Shown piece by piece: positions 1 to 6,590 of a DNA stretch of 10,993 bases. Each line of letters starts with the position of its first letter. Position 1 is the first letter of the stretch. This DNA is from Candidatus Brocadiaceae bacterium (lineage in GTDB: Bacteria > Planctomycetota > Brocadiia > SM23-32), in contig PUNP01000603.1 in assembly GCA_003551785.1 (NCBI GenBank), positions 1 through 10,993 on the forward strand. Reading direction: 5' to 3'. A program made the translations under genes and the position numbers. The notes below the pieces were generated by a model. The model saw only the letters and a list, made by a program, of their open reading frames with translations. It was not told the origin of the DNA and made no database searches.

Positions 1-16
1 ATAATGTATCAAAGGG

Positions 17-73
17 GGGGAGCCTGTTTCCGGATTGGGAGATCGGATTTTTCCCGGAAACAGGTGTCTCCCC
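17..73. repeat. Long imperfect hairpin (inverted repeat)
   Basis: A perfect 11-base inverted repeat (CCTGTTTCCGG at 23-33, CCGGAAACAGG at 54-64) encloses a 20-base loop. Below it the stem resumes for six more pairs (GGGGAG at 17-22 with CTCCCC at 68-73) after a 3-base bulge. No clear T-run follows on either strand, so an intrinsic terminator is possible but not well supported. It may end transcription of the minus-strand gene that stops at 216, belong to a gene left of the window, or be a repeated palindromic element. Confidence 0.5.
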
Positions 74-86
74 GCAGGTTAATGAT

Positions 87-165
87 AATATTCAGTAAGA
101 CGCGTTAGTTCATCACGCCCGTGCACTGTGCCGGTGGTGATGTTACGGACTTCACTCAGGACTTA
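87..165 (+). repeat. Hairpin-containing direct repeat, copy A
   Basis: This stretch aligns over about 80 bases with 1443-1522. Both copies start with AATATTCAGT, share a 30-base hairpin core (here 112-141, ATCAC...GGTGAT arms, loop TGCACTGTGC) and end in a related tail containing GGACTT. The stem has 8 of 10 pairs here. The two copies are in the same orientation and bracket the sigma-like gene at 216-1367. The copies have diverged while keeping the hairpin, which suggests a structured intergenic repeat family. No such family is recognised by name. Confidence 0.6.
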
Positions 166-215
166 CTACCCTTCTACTTATATATACGCAATCTATCAGT
201 CAATCTTGAGTAAAT

Positions 216-1367
216 TTAAAATTTTTTTATAAGTATGCTATCCATAGCCAGAGTCGCTTGGCCGGGAAAGTCAATAAAGGAGGGTGTTCCGAGCGCGACC
301 ACAGAAAAGGACGGCGGTGAGAGACTGATATTTTCCACCCAGAGCGAGTCTTCGTCAGAGATCGGGGTCTGAACACTCACCGTCGCTAGCCCGGAATTAT
401 CGTCGTATGCGAGACCGAGTCTTAACATCGTATCGAGAGGAATATCACTAAACATATAACTCTGATATGAATCAGTTATGCTGACTTCGCCGGTCGTCGG
501 ATAAAAACGGACAATGAGACCGGGCACGGATTCGATTTCATCGAGTGGATTGCTGAGTTCATCGGGGAGGTTGAACAGACGAATATCTACAGGTGGAGCG
601 GCATCGCCCGAGGCTGTCAGGAGAAGATAAGTTTCGAGTTTAAAGCAACTGTCGGCGACCGGCGGGAAAGGTTCTGAAAGTACCCAGTTCGACCTGGCAT
701 GTTCACCGAAAATCGTGACATTATACGTTCTGCTCATATCATCCCAGTAAAAACGGGCGCCGTCGTTAGGAAAATAATCAGCCAAAAAACCCGAAGCATC
801 GTTGAAATCCTGAAAATAAACTGTATTGCTTCCGGGAGTGCCCCTTCCCCTATGGATAAAAACAAAGACGGCTGACAGGCAAAAAATCGTCAACACAGCG
901 GCAGTGATTAATTTAACCCTGCCTTCCACAGTTTTTTTGGCCCAAATAACGTCAAAAACATCAACAGAAGCATTCGGAGAGGGTAAATGCTGATCAGGAT
1001 TAACTTCAGGATCGAACTGCCTGGCACGCTCGGGCTCCCGCTTATCAGCCAGCGATCTTCTTTTTTGCTGGATTACGTAATTATCAAGGACTTTCAGGAC
1101 GTAGCTTCTGAATTTTCCTTTTTTTCTGTCAGCATTCTTCAGCAGTTTTTTCTCGAGTATCTTATCAGCGATAAAATCATGCAGGATATCTTCTGCTTCA
1201 TGCGCTGAAAGCCCAAGTTGATAAATGAGATGGGATTGGAGGGCGGGGTGATAAAGATTAAGGATTTTCTCCAGAGCGACCGACTTATCCTCCTGGCCGG
1301 CCTGCTCAATAACCGTCCATTGTGTCGTAGGAAAAGCCACCGGCGGTTGCATAGAGTCATCTTTCAT
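216..1367 (-). CDS. Sigma-70 region-2-like domain fused to a membrane helix and beta-rich C-terminal domain
   Basis: The protein has 383 residues. Residues 11-105 resemble the N-terminal half of ECF-type sigma factors of the planctomycete/verrucomicrobial kind: FPTTQWTVI near the start, then AEDILHDFIADKILEK and GKFRSYVLKVLDNYV, matching the region 2 pattern AEDxxQxFF...GRFRSxLL. A linker (residues 106-150) includes FDVIWAKKTVEG, which resembles the inter-region linker of that sigma family. Region 4, the helix-turn-helix that binds the -35 element, is absent. Instead a hydrophobic segment at about 153-171 looks like a membrane span. It is followed by about 210 residues rich in beta strand (FQDFND at 185-190, ending AMDSILIKKF), resembling LamG/concanavalin-like sandwiches. 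The predicted topology is region 2 inside and the sandwich outside. The ATG at 1367 follows a modest AGG ribosome site. It could be a sensor that sequesters core polymerase, or a recombined sigma gene. Its function is unknown. Confidence 0.75.
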   Translation of the reverse strand: MKDDSMQPPVAFPTTQWTVIEQAGQEDKSVALEKILNLYHPALQSHLIYQLGLSAHEAEDILHDFIADKILEKKLLKNADRKKGKFRSYVLKVLDNYVIQQKRRSLADKREPERARQFDPEVNPDQHLPSPNASVDVFDVIWAKKTVEGRVKLITAAVLTIFCLSAVFVFIHRGRGTPGSNTVYFQDFNDASGFLADYFPNDGARFYWDDMSRTYNVTIFGEHARSNWVLSEPFPPVADSCFKLETYLLLTASGDAAPPVDIRLFNLPDELSNPLDEIESVPGLIVRFYPTTGEVSITDSYQSYMFSDIPLDTMLRLGLAYDDNSGLATVSVQTPISDEDSLWVENISLSPPSFSVVALGTPSFIDFPGQATLAMDSILIKKF

Positions 1368-1442
1368 GTCAACCTACCATTTTAATGTAAAATAATATAT
1401 TTCACGTCTCTTGCGAGTTCTCAAAATTTCAAAACATAGGTA

Positions 1443-1522
1443 AATATTCAGTGAACCACGTTGACGTTATCACCACCGTGCCCTGTGCCGGAGGTGATGC
1501 TGCGTGATTTACTGGGGACTTG
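1443..1522 (+). repeat. Hairpin-containing direct repeat, copy B
   Basis: This is the second copy of the repeat at 87-165, in the same orientation, lying just upstream (5') of the minus-strand sigma-like gene. The core at 1469-1498 forms a hairpin ATCACCACCG / CGGAGGTGAT with one A-A mismatch (9 of 10 pairs) and loop TGCCCTGTGC. That is nearly the loop of copy A. Flanks match copy A on both sides (AATATTCAGTGA before, GGGGACTT after). Confidence 0.6.
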
Positions 1523-1729
1523 GGCAAAAATTAACAAGGTGCGATTGCTTTTATTTACAGTATCACAATTTTTTATGTATTTCAACCCCATATTATAAAA
1601 CAGGCGTTAAAGACTACAATTATAGGATGTTATAGAAAAGCAAAAAGAGATTATTTTTTTCGGCATTTTAATCAAATCTTAACTTATCAGGCTCTACCTG
1701 GGACATCCCTCTCTTGTAATTATGTTCAC

Positions 1730-1764
1730 TTGAAAGCATTCTATGCTAACGTTAAAATGTTAAC
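1730..1764 (+). promoter_or_regulatory. Promoter with two overlapping palindromes before the UroD-like/sulfatase operon
   Basis: TTGAAA (1730-1735) and TAAAAT (1753-1758) are separated by 17 bases, a good sigma-70-type match placing transcription start near 1765, about 33 bases before the gene. A perfect palindrome AGCAT-TCT-ATGCT (1735-1747) fills the spacer. A second, GTTAA-AATG-TTAAC (1751-1764), covers the -10 box. Palindromes in these positions are typical repressor operators. The regulator is not in the window. The AT-rich stretch from 1523 to 1729 shows no gene. Confidence 0.5.
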
Positions 1765-1797
1765 TCAGTTCAATTCAATTTTTCTAAGAGCGAGAAC

Positions 1798-2883
1798 ATG
1801 AAAAATCGGGAGAGGATATTAGCAACAGTAAAAGGTGATGAAGTTGACCGTTTCCCCGTATGGCTCAAATTAGGAAACGTATGGTATGAGTCGCAGCCGG
1901 AACCTTATTGCAGTATGGACATCATTGAGCTTCTACGCGGCACCGGATGTGACCTGCTAGTGGGAAACGGGATAAAAGTTCAAAAGGAAAATCCCCATGT
2001 GGATATCCATCATGTCCAGGAAGGTAATGAAACCCGAACCACTTATGAGACTCCGGACGGCATCCTGACCTCCGAGGTGACCTATGAACCATCCGCGTAC
2101 TGCAGCCATCCGACCCGCCATCATGTCAATTCCCGGCAAGAGCTCGAAGCCGTAAGGTGGCTTTTCAAAGACACATCGTATGGAGTTGACCCGAACGAAG
2201 CGGAAGAAACATGCCGAAGACAGGTAGAGTTTGAAGCCGAGGATATTTTTACTTACTCCGGTATAGGCCCAGGGCCGCTCATGGATATGGTGGAACACCT
2301 TGCCGGTCCGGTCAACACAATATACCTGTTACAAGACTATCCAGAGCTTTTCAATGAAGTGCTCGAACTCATGCATCAGGACCGAATTCGTGAACTTGAA
2401 GCTAAACTGCCCGCTTACAAAGCGGATATGCTCTGGATGTCGGAGAACACTTCGACAACTTTAATCAGTCCCGCATTGTTTAAGCAATACTGCATGCCCC
2501 ACCTGCGTGAATACGGTGAAATGATCCTCGGGCACGACATCATTCCCGTCCATCATATGTGCGGAACACTCAATGCACTGCTGGAAGACATCGATAAACT
2601 CCCGGCGCCGGTCAACGAAGCGTTCACAACCCCGCCCGTCGGCGATTGCACGCTTGCAGAAGGCCGCACCCGTATGCCGTCGAAAGCGCTTATCGGTGGC
2701 ACGAACGCCACCTTGCTCACCCAATCACTGGAGAAGATAGAACAGACACTTGTCGACGACCTCGCTCGCTGCCCGGATAAAAGAAAGATTTTCCTCACTT
2801 CCGCCGGCGTTCTTCCCCCGCCTGTCAGTTTTGAAAAGGCCGGGAAAATTACGGATATAATGAAAAATATGCCGACTAAATAA
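1798..2883 (+). CDS. Uroporphyrinogen decarboxylase-family protein (MtaA/MtbA-like methyltransferase type)
   Basis: This 361-residue protein has the UroD/MtaA TIM-barrel pattern. It opens with MKNRERILATVKGDEVDRFP, typical of the family, has a central GPGPLMDMVEHLAG, then WMSENTSTTLISPALFKQY, and PVHHMCGTL at about 250-258. The His-X-Cys of that last motif (His253, Cys255), with a later Cys such as Cys284, resembles the zinc-binding set of cobalamin:coenzyme M-type methyltransferases rather than true haem-pathway HemE. Members act on corrinoid-bound methyl groups, often in demethylation of methylated substrates. The substrate here cannot be read from sequence, and no corrinoid protein gene is adjacent. 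It is the first gene of an operon, with the sulfatase starting 14 bases after its stop. The ATG follows a weak GAGCGAG ribosome site. Family assignment is confident; the biochemical role is inferred. Confidence 0.85.
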   Translation: MKNRERILATVKGDEVDRFPVWLKLGNVWYESQPEPYCSMDIIELLRGTGCDLLVGNGIKVQKENPHVDIHHVQEGNETRTTYETPDGILTSEVTYEPSAYCSHPTRHHVNSRQELEAVRWLFKDTSYGVDPNEAEETCRRQVEFEAEDIFTYSGIGPGPLMDMVEHLAGPVNTIYLLQDYPELFNEVLELMHQDRIRELEAKLPAYKADMLWMSENTSTTLISPALFKQYCMPHLREYGEMILGHDIIPVHHMCGTLNALLEDIDKLPAPVNEAFTTPPVGDCTLAEGRTRMPSKALIGGTNATLLTQSLEKIEQTLVDDLARCPDKRKIFLTSAGVLPPPVSFEKAGKITDIMKNMPTK

Positions 2884-2897
2884 ACAGGCACCTAAAA

Positions 2898-4259
2898 ATG
2901 AAAACATCTGATAACACTCAACCGAACATTGTATTGATCAATTGTGACGACCTGGGCTACGGCGACCTTGCCTGCTATGGGTCGGAATTAAACCGCACCC
3001 CGCATATCGACCGTATAGCCGAAAAAGGCCTCCGATTCACCGACTATTACGTCGCCTCGCCGGTATGTTCAGCATCGCGCGCCGCTATGCTCACCGGATG
3101 CTACCCGCGAAGAATCGGTATGAAGGGTGTACTTTTCCCGGGCGATCCGGTCGGCCTGAACACCGATGAAGTAACAATTGCCGGCATCCTGAAAGAACAA
3201 GGTTATGCAACGAAAATAGTGGGTAAGTGGCATTGCGGTGATCAGCCGGAGTTTCTGCCAACACGTCATGGTTTCGACAGCTATTACGGCATCCCCTTCA
3301 GCAACGATATGGGACGTCAGATCGGCGACGGGCCCGAACGCCCGCCGCTGCCCCTGCTGCAGGATGAAGAAGTCATCCAGCAGCAGCCGGACCAAACCTC
3401 AATCACCGAACGGTATGTGGAAGAGTGTGTGAAGTTTATCAGGTATAATCAGAATAGCCCCTTCTTCTTATATCTGGCGCACATGCACGTCCACCTGCCG
3501 CATTATCCTCCCCAACACTTCCTTGAAAACTCGAAAAACGGACGTTATGGCGGCGCTGTCGAGTGCATCGACTGGAGCGTAGGGGTCATCAGCCATGAAC
3601 TCCAACGGCTGGGATTGGAAAACGACACCATCGTTATATTTTCCTCAGACAACGGTTCGCGAGCTCGGGACGAGGGCGGCAGCAACGCCCCGCTCAACGG
3701 CACGAAGGCCACCTGCTGGGAGGGTGGGATGCGTGTGCCGTTTATTATCAGCCGCCCGGGCACTATCCCCGAAAACGAAACCCGCTCGCAAATGGTGACT
3801 GCTATGGATTTACTCCCCACCCTTGCCGCCTCAGCCGGTGTCGAGGCTCCTCAAGACCGAATAATTGACGGTCAAGATATTACCCCCCTCATATTCGATA
3901 ACTGTGAAAGCCCGCACGAGGCCTTTTTCTATTACAGCAGAGCGAATTATCTTGAAGCGGTAAGGTGCGGACAGTGGAAATTGTTCGTCAGCAGAGATCG
4001 GGAAACTGTATGCGAACTGTATGACCTTGATAACGATATTGCGGAGCAGCATGATGTTTCAGCGGACAACCCCGAAATCGTCGCACGGCTTGAGAAAAAA
4101 ATCCAAGATTGCCGTGCAGACATCGGCGACGAATTAACGGGGATGGAAGGAGCCAATCGCCGTCCAATCGGGAAAGTGGAAGGCGCTGAACCGCTGACCA
4201 AATACGACAAGGACCATCCCTATATCATCGCTGAATACGATTTACCGCACAGAGGATAG
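2898..4259 (+). CDS. Sulfatase (arylsulfatase A family), apparently cytoplasmic
   Basis: The protein has 453 residues and hydrolyses sulfate esters by family membership. Catalytic elements are present in order: metal ligands Asp17-Asp18 (NCDDLGYGDL), the formylglycine motif C57-S-A-S-R61 followed by AAMLTG, Lys110/His112 in VGKWHCG, a His cluster at AHMHVHLPH (about 195-202), Asp251-Asn252 in SSDNGS, and Lys270 in NGTK. Cys57 must be converted to formylglycine by a maturase not seen here. The N-terminus (MKTSDNTQPNIVLINCDD) goes straight into the first strand with no signal peptide, unlike most sulfatases of this bacterial group. Cytosolic action on an imported sulfated substrate is therefore likely. 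It is co-transcribed with the UroD-like gene, with AGG about nine bases before its ATG. The substrate is unknown; a phosphonate hydrolase is a less likely alternative. Confidence 0.92.
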   Translation: MKTSDNTQPNIVLINCDDLGYGDLACYGSELNRTPHIDRIAEKGLRFTDYYVASPVCSASRAAMLTGCYPRRIGMKGVLFPGDPVGLNTDEVTIAGILKEQGYATKIVGKWHCGDQPEFLPTRHGFDSYYGIPFSNDMGRQIGDGPERPPLPLLQDEEVIQQQPDQTSITERYVEECVKFIRYNQNSPFFLYLAHMHVHLPHYPPQHFLENSKNGRYGGAVECIDWSVGVISHELQRLGLENDTIVIFSSDNGSRARDEGGSNAPLNGTKATCWEGGMRVPFIISRPGTIPENETRSQMVTAMDLLPTLAASAGVEAPQDRIIDGQDITPLIFDNCESPHEAFFYYSRANYLEAVRCGQWKLFVSRDRETVCELYDLDNDIAEQHDVSADNPEIVARLEKKIQDCRADIGDELTGMEGANRRPIGKVEGAEPLTKYDKDHPYIIAEYDLPHRG

Positions 4260-4422
4260 GATAAACAGTCTCAAAGCTCAGTTGGTGCGCTCGCTGAATA
4301 CTTAACCTGTTTTTCTCACAAACTCGCGTAATAGACAAGTTATTTGTTTGAAACGAGCCAAAATGACGTTCAATACGGTTCCGTCAGAAGAAAAGCAGGC
4401 TAATTCTCAAAGATTAAGTGTA

Positions 4423-4442
4423 ATACCCCTATTTTTGGGTAT
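4423..4442. terminator. Possible weak terminator hairpin after the sulfatase gene
   Basis: ATACCC (4423-4428) and GGGTAT (4437-4442) form a perfect 6-pair stem with an 8-base loop that is mostly T. A T-run appears only later (4451-4455), so termination strength is doubtful. It lies 163 bases after the sulfatase stop. The rest of 4260-4535 shows no gene. Confidence 0.25.
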
Positions 4443-4535
4443 CTTGCCCGCTTTTTGCCCTTCTTAAGACATACCACTCCCTGATTCCCCCATTTACAAC
4501 ACCAGAATCAAGACTTATTGCCGAATAATCGCAAT

Positions 4536-4724
4536 CTATACCGGTGCTGCACGCGCTTTGGGTTCCGGAAGAGGAAGCACAACGCGACGAATATTCTCAA
4601 CAACACGCTCAAACAACATCGCTACGGCATCGGATGTTCTCCTGCCACCGTCAAATTTAAGATCAACCATCCTCTTGCCCAAACCTTGCAACTTAATCTT
4701 GTTTGTGGTACACTCTGGTACCAT
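4536..4724 (-). pseudogene. Remnant of an IS1380-like transposase
   Basis: A 62-residue frame starts MVPECTTNKIKLQGLGKR and continues with VDLKFDGGRRTSDAVAML. This resembles the N-terminus of IS1380-family transposases (CTxxKIxFxxLGKRKV...FDGGxxxSDxGxxLL). Full-length members have about 400-470 residues. Here the family likeness stops near residue 38, and the remaining 24 residues (including VVENIRRVVLPLP) run to a stop. That tail may be a piece of the transposase C-terminus joined by an internal deletion; this is a guess. A ribosome site (GAAGGGC) precedes the ATG, so the fragment keeps its original start. No clear terminal inverted repeats were found at either end. It lies between the sulfatase and sdaA, and its upstream leader (4725-4825) doubles as the 5' region of sdaA. 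Confidence 0.5.
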
Positions 4725-4825
4725 AAAAGCCCTTCTTTATGCAAATTTATCTTATTGATAAATAACATTTTAACAAGAAATGATAGCCCTTTCAAGTTAC
4801 CCTCTGTGAGATTTTCGGGATAAAT

Positions 4826-6037
4826 ATGCAAACTTTAAAAGAACTTTTCCGCTACGGCATGGGACCCTCCAGCAGCCATACCATGGGGCCCAGGAGAGCC
4901 GCCGAAATCTTTCGTCAGCGTAATCCGAACGCCTCCAAGGTCAAGGTACATCTGTACGGAAGCCTGGGGCTGACTGGCAAAGGACATCTTACAGACCAGG
5001 CAATATCATCCGGTCTTGCTCCTTTATCCTGTGAAGTGATAAACCATGAGAACAGTCTTGACTTTCATCCCAATGGAATGCGCTTCAGGTCTTTTGACCA
5101 TGGTGAAAATCTGCTGAATGAATGGACTGTATTCAGCATTGGAGGAGGAGAACTGCGTGAACAGGACCAAAGCCGTACAGAAACCCCTTATGTTTATACT
5201 CAGGATTCCATGACCAAGGTTCTTGAATGGACCCAAAAGACCGGCCAACCAATATGGTCTTTGGCAATGGAAACAGAGGGCCCCCCGCTTTGGCAGCATT
5301 TGAAATTTGTCTGGGCCAAGATGAAAGAATCTGCAGCAGAAGGTCTTAATGAAGAAGGCTTCCTACCTGGAGGCCTGCACCTTAAACGCAAAGCTCATGG
5401 ATTTATGGCCGGGGCAAAACAACGGCATAAAAAAACACGCCGCACAGCACTTCTTTCAGCATACGCCCTGGCTGTATCCGAACATAATGCCGCTGGCGGT
5501 TTTGTTGTAACCGCTCCAACATGCGGATCGTGCGGGGTGCTACCAGCAGTTCTTCTTTATTTGAAAAAAGAGCTTATAGTTTCTGAGGACAGCATCATCA
5601 AGGCCATTGCCACTGCCGGTATTGTGGGCAACCTGGTTAAGAGAAACGCTTCGATCTCCGGTGCGGAAGTTGGCTGTCAGGGGGAGGTGGGAGCAGCCTG
5701 TGCCATGGCTTCTGCGGCGGCTGCTGAGCTAATGGGAGGTTTACCACATCAGGTAGAATATGCTGCAGAGATTGGGCTTGAGCACCATCTGGGTCTGACA
5801 TGTGATCCGGTTTTGGGGCTGGTACAGGTCCCCTGCATAGAACGCAATGCCTTCGGTGCCTTGAGAGGTCTGGCTGCTGCCGAATATTCCCTGCTGTCTA
5901 ACGGTCCTCACCTGATAAGTTTTGACCAGGTGGTGGACGTTATGCAACACACCGGACATGACCTCCCCAGTTTATACCGGGAAACTTCACAGGGTGGTTT
6001 GGCCAAGGCTTTCAGACCTAAGGACAATACGAAATAA
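4826..6037 (+). CDS. sdaA: L-serine dehydratase, iron-sulfur-dependent, single chain
   Basis: The enzyme deaminates L-serine to pyruvate and ammonia in the cytoplasm using an oxygen-sensitive [4Fe-4S] cluster. The 403 residues hold a beta-type domain (about 1-130) opening with GMGPSSSHTMGP at 11-22, the family substrate-site signature. An alpha-type domain follows (about 180-395). The three cluster cysteines are all present: Cys284 in VGCQGEVGAAC, Cys326 in LTCDP and Cys337 in VQVPCIERNA. The C-terminus keeps YRETSQGGLA. Compared with E. coli SdaA (454 residues) the protein is about 50 shorter, with both domains intact. The APTxGxxG loop reads APTCGSCG and adds two cysteines (233, 236). The ribosome site before the ATG (CGGGATAAAT) is poor. 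The gene is monocistronic and ends before a strong hairpin terminator. Confidence 0.94.
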   Translation: MQTLKELFRYGMGPSSSHTMGPRRAAEIFRQRNPNASKVKVHLYGSLGLTGKGHLTDQAISSGLAPLSCEVINHENSLDFHPNGMRFRSFDHGENLLNEWTVFSIGGGELREQDQSRTETPYVYTQDSMTKVLEWTQKTGQPIWSLAMETEGPPLWQHLKFVWAKMKESAAEGLNEEGFLPGGLHLKRKAHGFMAGAKQRHKKTRRTALLSAYALAVSEHNAAGGFVVTAPTCGSCGVLPAVLLYLKKELIVSEDSIIKAIATAGIVGNLVKRNASISGAEVGCQGEVGAACAMASAAAAELMGGLPHQVEYAAEIGLEHHLGLTCDPVLGLVQVPCIERNAFGALRGLAAAEYSLLSNGPHLISFDQVVDVMQHTGHDLPSLYRETSQGGLAKAFRPKDNTK

Positions 6038-6095
6038 ATACGTGCGTAGCCCCGGACGACCAACAGTACAAGCGGAGGTTGAAAGGCATAAAAAA

Positions 6096-6129
6096 AGCCC
6101 TTCAATGCCCCTAAGGGCCTCGAAAGGCT
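6096..6129. terminator. Strong hairpin terminator, probably bidirectional
   Basis: The sequence from AGCCC (6096-6100) to AGGCT (6125-6129) folds into a stem of about 15 pairs with one mismatch, two G-T pairs and a tiny loop. On the minus strand it is followed at once by seven T residues, and it lies 10 bases after the tRNA-Glu 3' end, so it looks like that tRNA's own terminator. On the plus strand it is followed by CTTTTT (6131-6136) and can also end sdaA transcripts, which stop at 6037. Confidence 0.8.
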
Positions 6130-6139
6130 GCTTTTTGAT

Positions 6140-6188
6140 TGGTACCCCCAAGGGGATTTGAACCCCTGTTACCAGAATGAGAATCCGT
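6140..6188 (-). tRNA. 3' half of a tRNA-Glu(CTC) gene, truncated; probable attachment site
   Basis: Read on the minus strand, this contains the anticodon loop TTCTCAT (anticodon CTC), the 3' anticodon stem TCTGG, variable loop TAAC, T-stem AGGGG, T-loop TTCAAAT, T-stem CCCCT, the 3' acceptor strand TGGGGGT, and ACCA at the 3' end. The 5' acceptor strand (ACCCCCA expected) and the D-arm are absent. Upstream sequence is unrelated, although four of five anticodon-stem pairs can still form. A 3' tRNA fragment followed by its native terminator is what remains at the distal end of an element integrated into the tRNA gene. The intact tRNA would then lie to the right of this window. Confidence 0.75.
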
Positions 6189-6193
6189 ATAGC

Positions 6194-6265
6194 AGTTGTT
6201 GTATGGCCTTAATTGTCAACAACTTGAATGTATGCTGAAAAATGGTGATGACACTCATGATGACA
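6194..6265. promoter_or_regulatory. Inverted and direct repeats beside the tRNA fragment (possible integrase arm sites)
   Basis: A perfect 8-base inverted repeat, AGTTGTTG (6194-6201) and CAACAACT (6217-6224), lies six bases from the tRNA fragment. It is followed by two GATGACA direct repeats (6247-6253, 6259-6265) spaced 12 bases apart. Tyrosine-integrase attachment sites often have such core and arm repeats. That role is inferred from position; no integrase gene is in the window. Confidence 0.35.
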
Positions 6266-6333
6266 TTGGGTTTCATTTTGGGGTGTTTTGGGCGTTTTTT
6301 TCGGTATAGCTTTTTATTATCCGAGGCGGGAAA

Positions 6334-6542
6334 TCAAGCGTATTCATATACGGGTGTTTCGATCACTTTTTCCGGCCGTTTTTTACTCTTGATTAGTGAA
6401 TGAATAGCTCGACGGTCTCCGGCGAAAAATGCTGCTCATCCGTTTCCTTGCACACGCGGGCGGGAACATGTTCGATAAGAATCAAATGCCCCTGTTGCTG
6501 GAGTGTATAGGTGACTTCGGTATCAACTAGCGTTTCTTTCAT
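6334..6542 (-). pseudogene. Frameshifted YgiT/MqsA-type antitoxin-like gene without zinc ligands
   Basis: The frame starting at 6542 (MKETLVDTEVTYTLQQQGHL) has the YgiT-like core IEHVPARVCKETDEQHFSPETVE, then hits a stop after ELFIH at 6393. In the next frame the sequence reads HSLIKSKKRPEKVIETPVYE and ends YA-stop at 6334, the kind of C-terminal tail such proteins carry. A one-base loss (or two-base gain) near 6400-6405 would join the two, giving about 70 residues. No CxxC pair is present, unlike the neighbour at 6591-6827. The start at 6542 has GGGAGG nine bases upstream. An alternative start at 6575, with GGAAG, is also possible. It is third in the toxin-antitoxin operon. Truncation, sequencing error and programmed frameshifting are all possible. 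Confidence 0.6.
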
Positions 6543-6590
6543 TTTAATTATCCTCCCTTTCGGAGTGCATTGCATACTTACTTCCGGGTT

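Noticed and set aside
87..1522. The two hairpin repeats as integron attC sites or a CRISPR array
   Set aside because: There are only two copies, more than 1.3 kb apart, with no RYYYAAC/GTTRRRY core sites and no regular spacers.
4518..4823. Plus-strand frame of 101 codons upstream of sdaA
   Set aside because: It runs antisense to the transposase remnant, which has the better family likeness and ribosome site.
6140..6216. A complete tRNA gene on the minus strand
   Set aside because: The upstream sequence cannot supply the 5' acceptor strand ACCCCCA or a D-arm, so only the 3' half is present.
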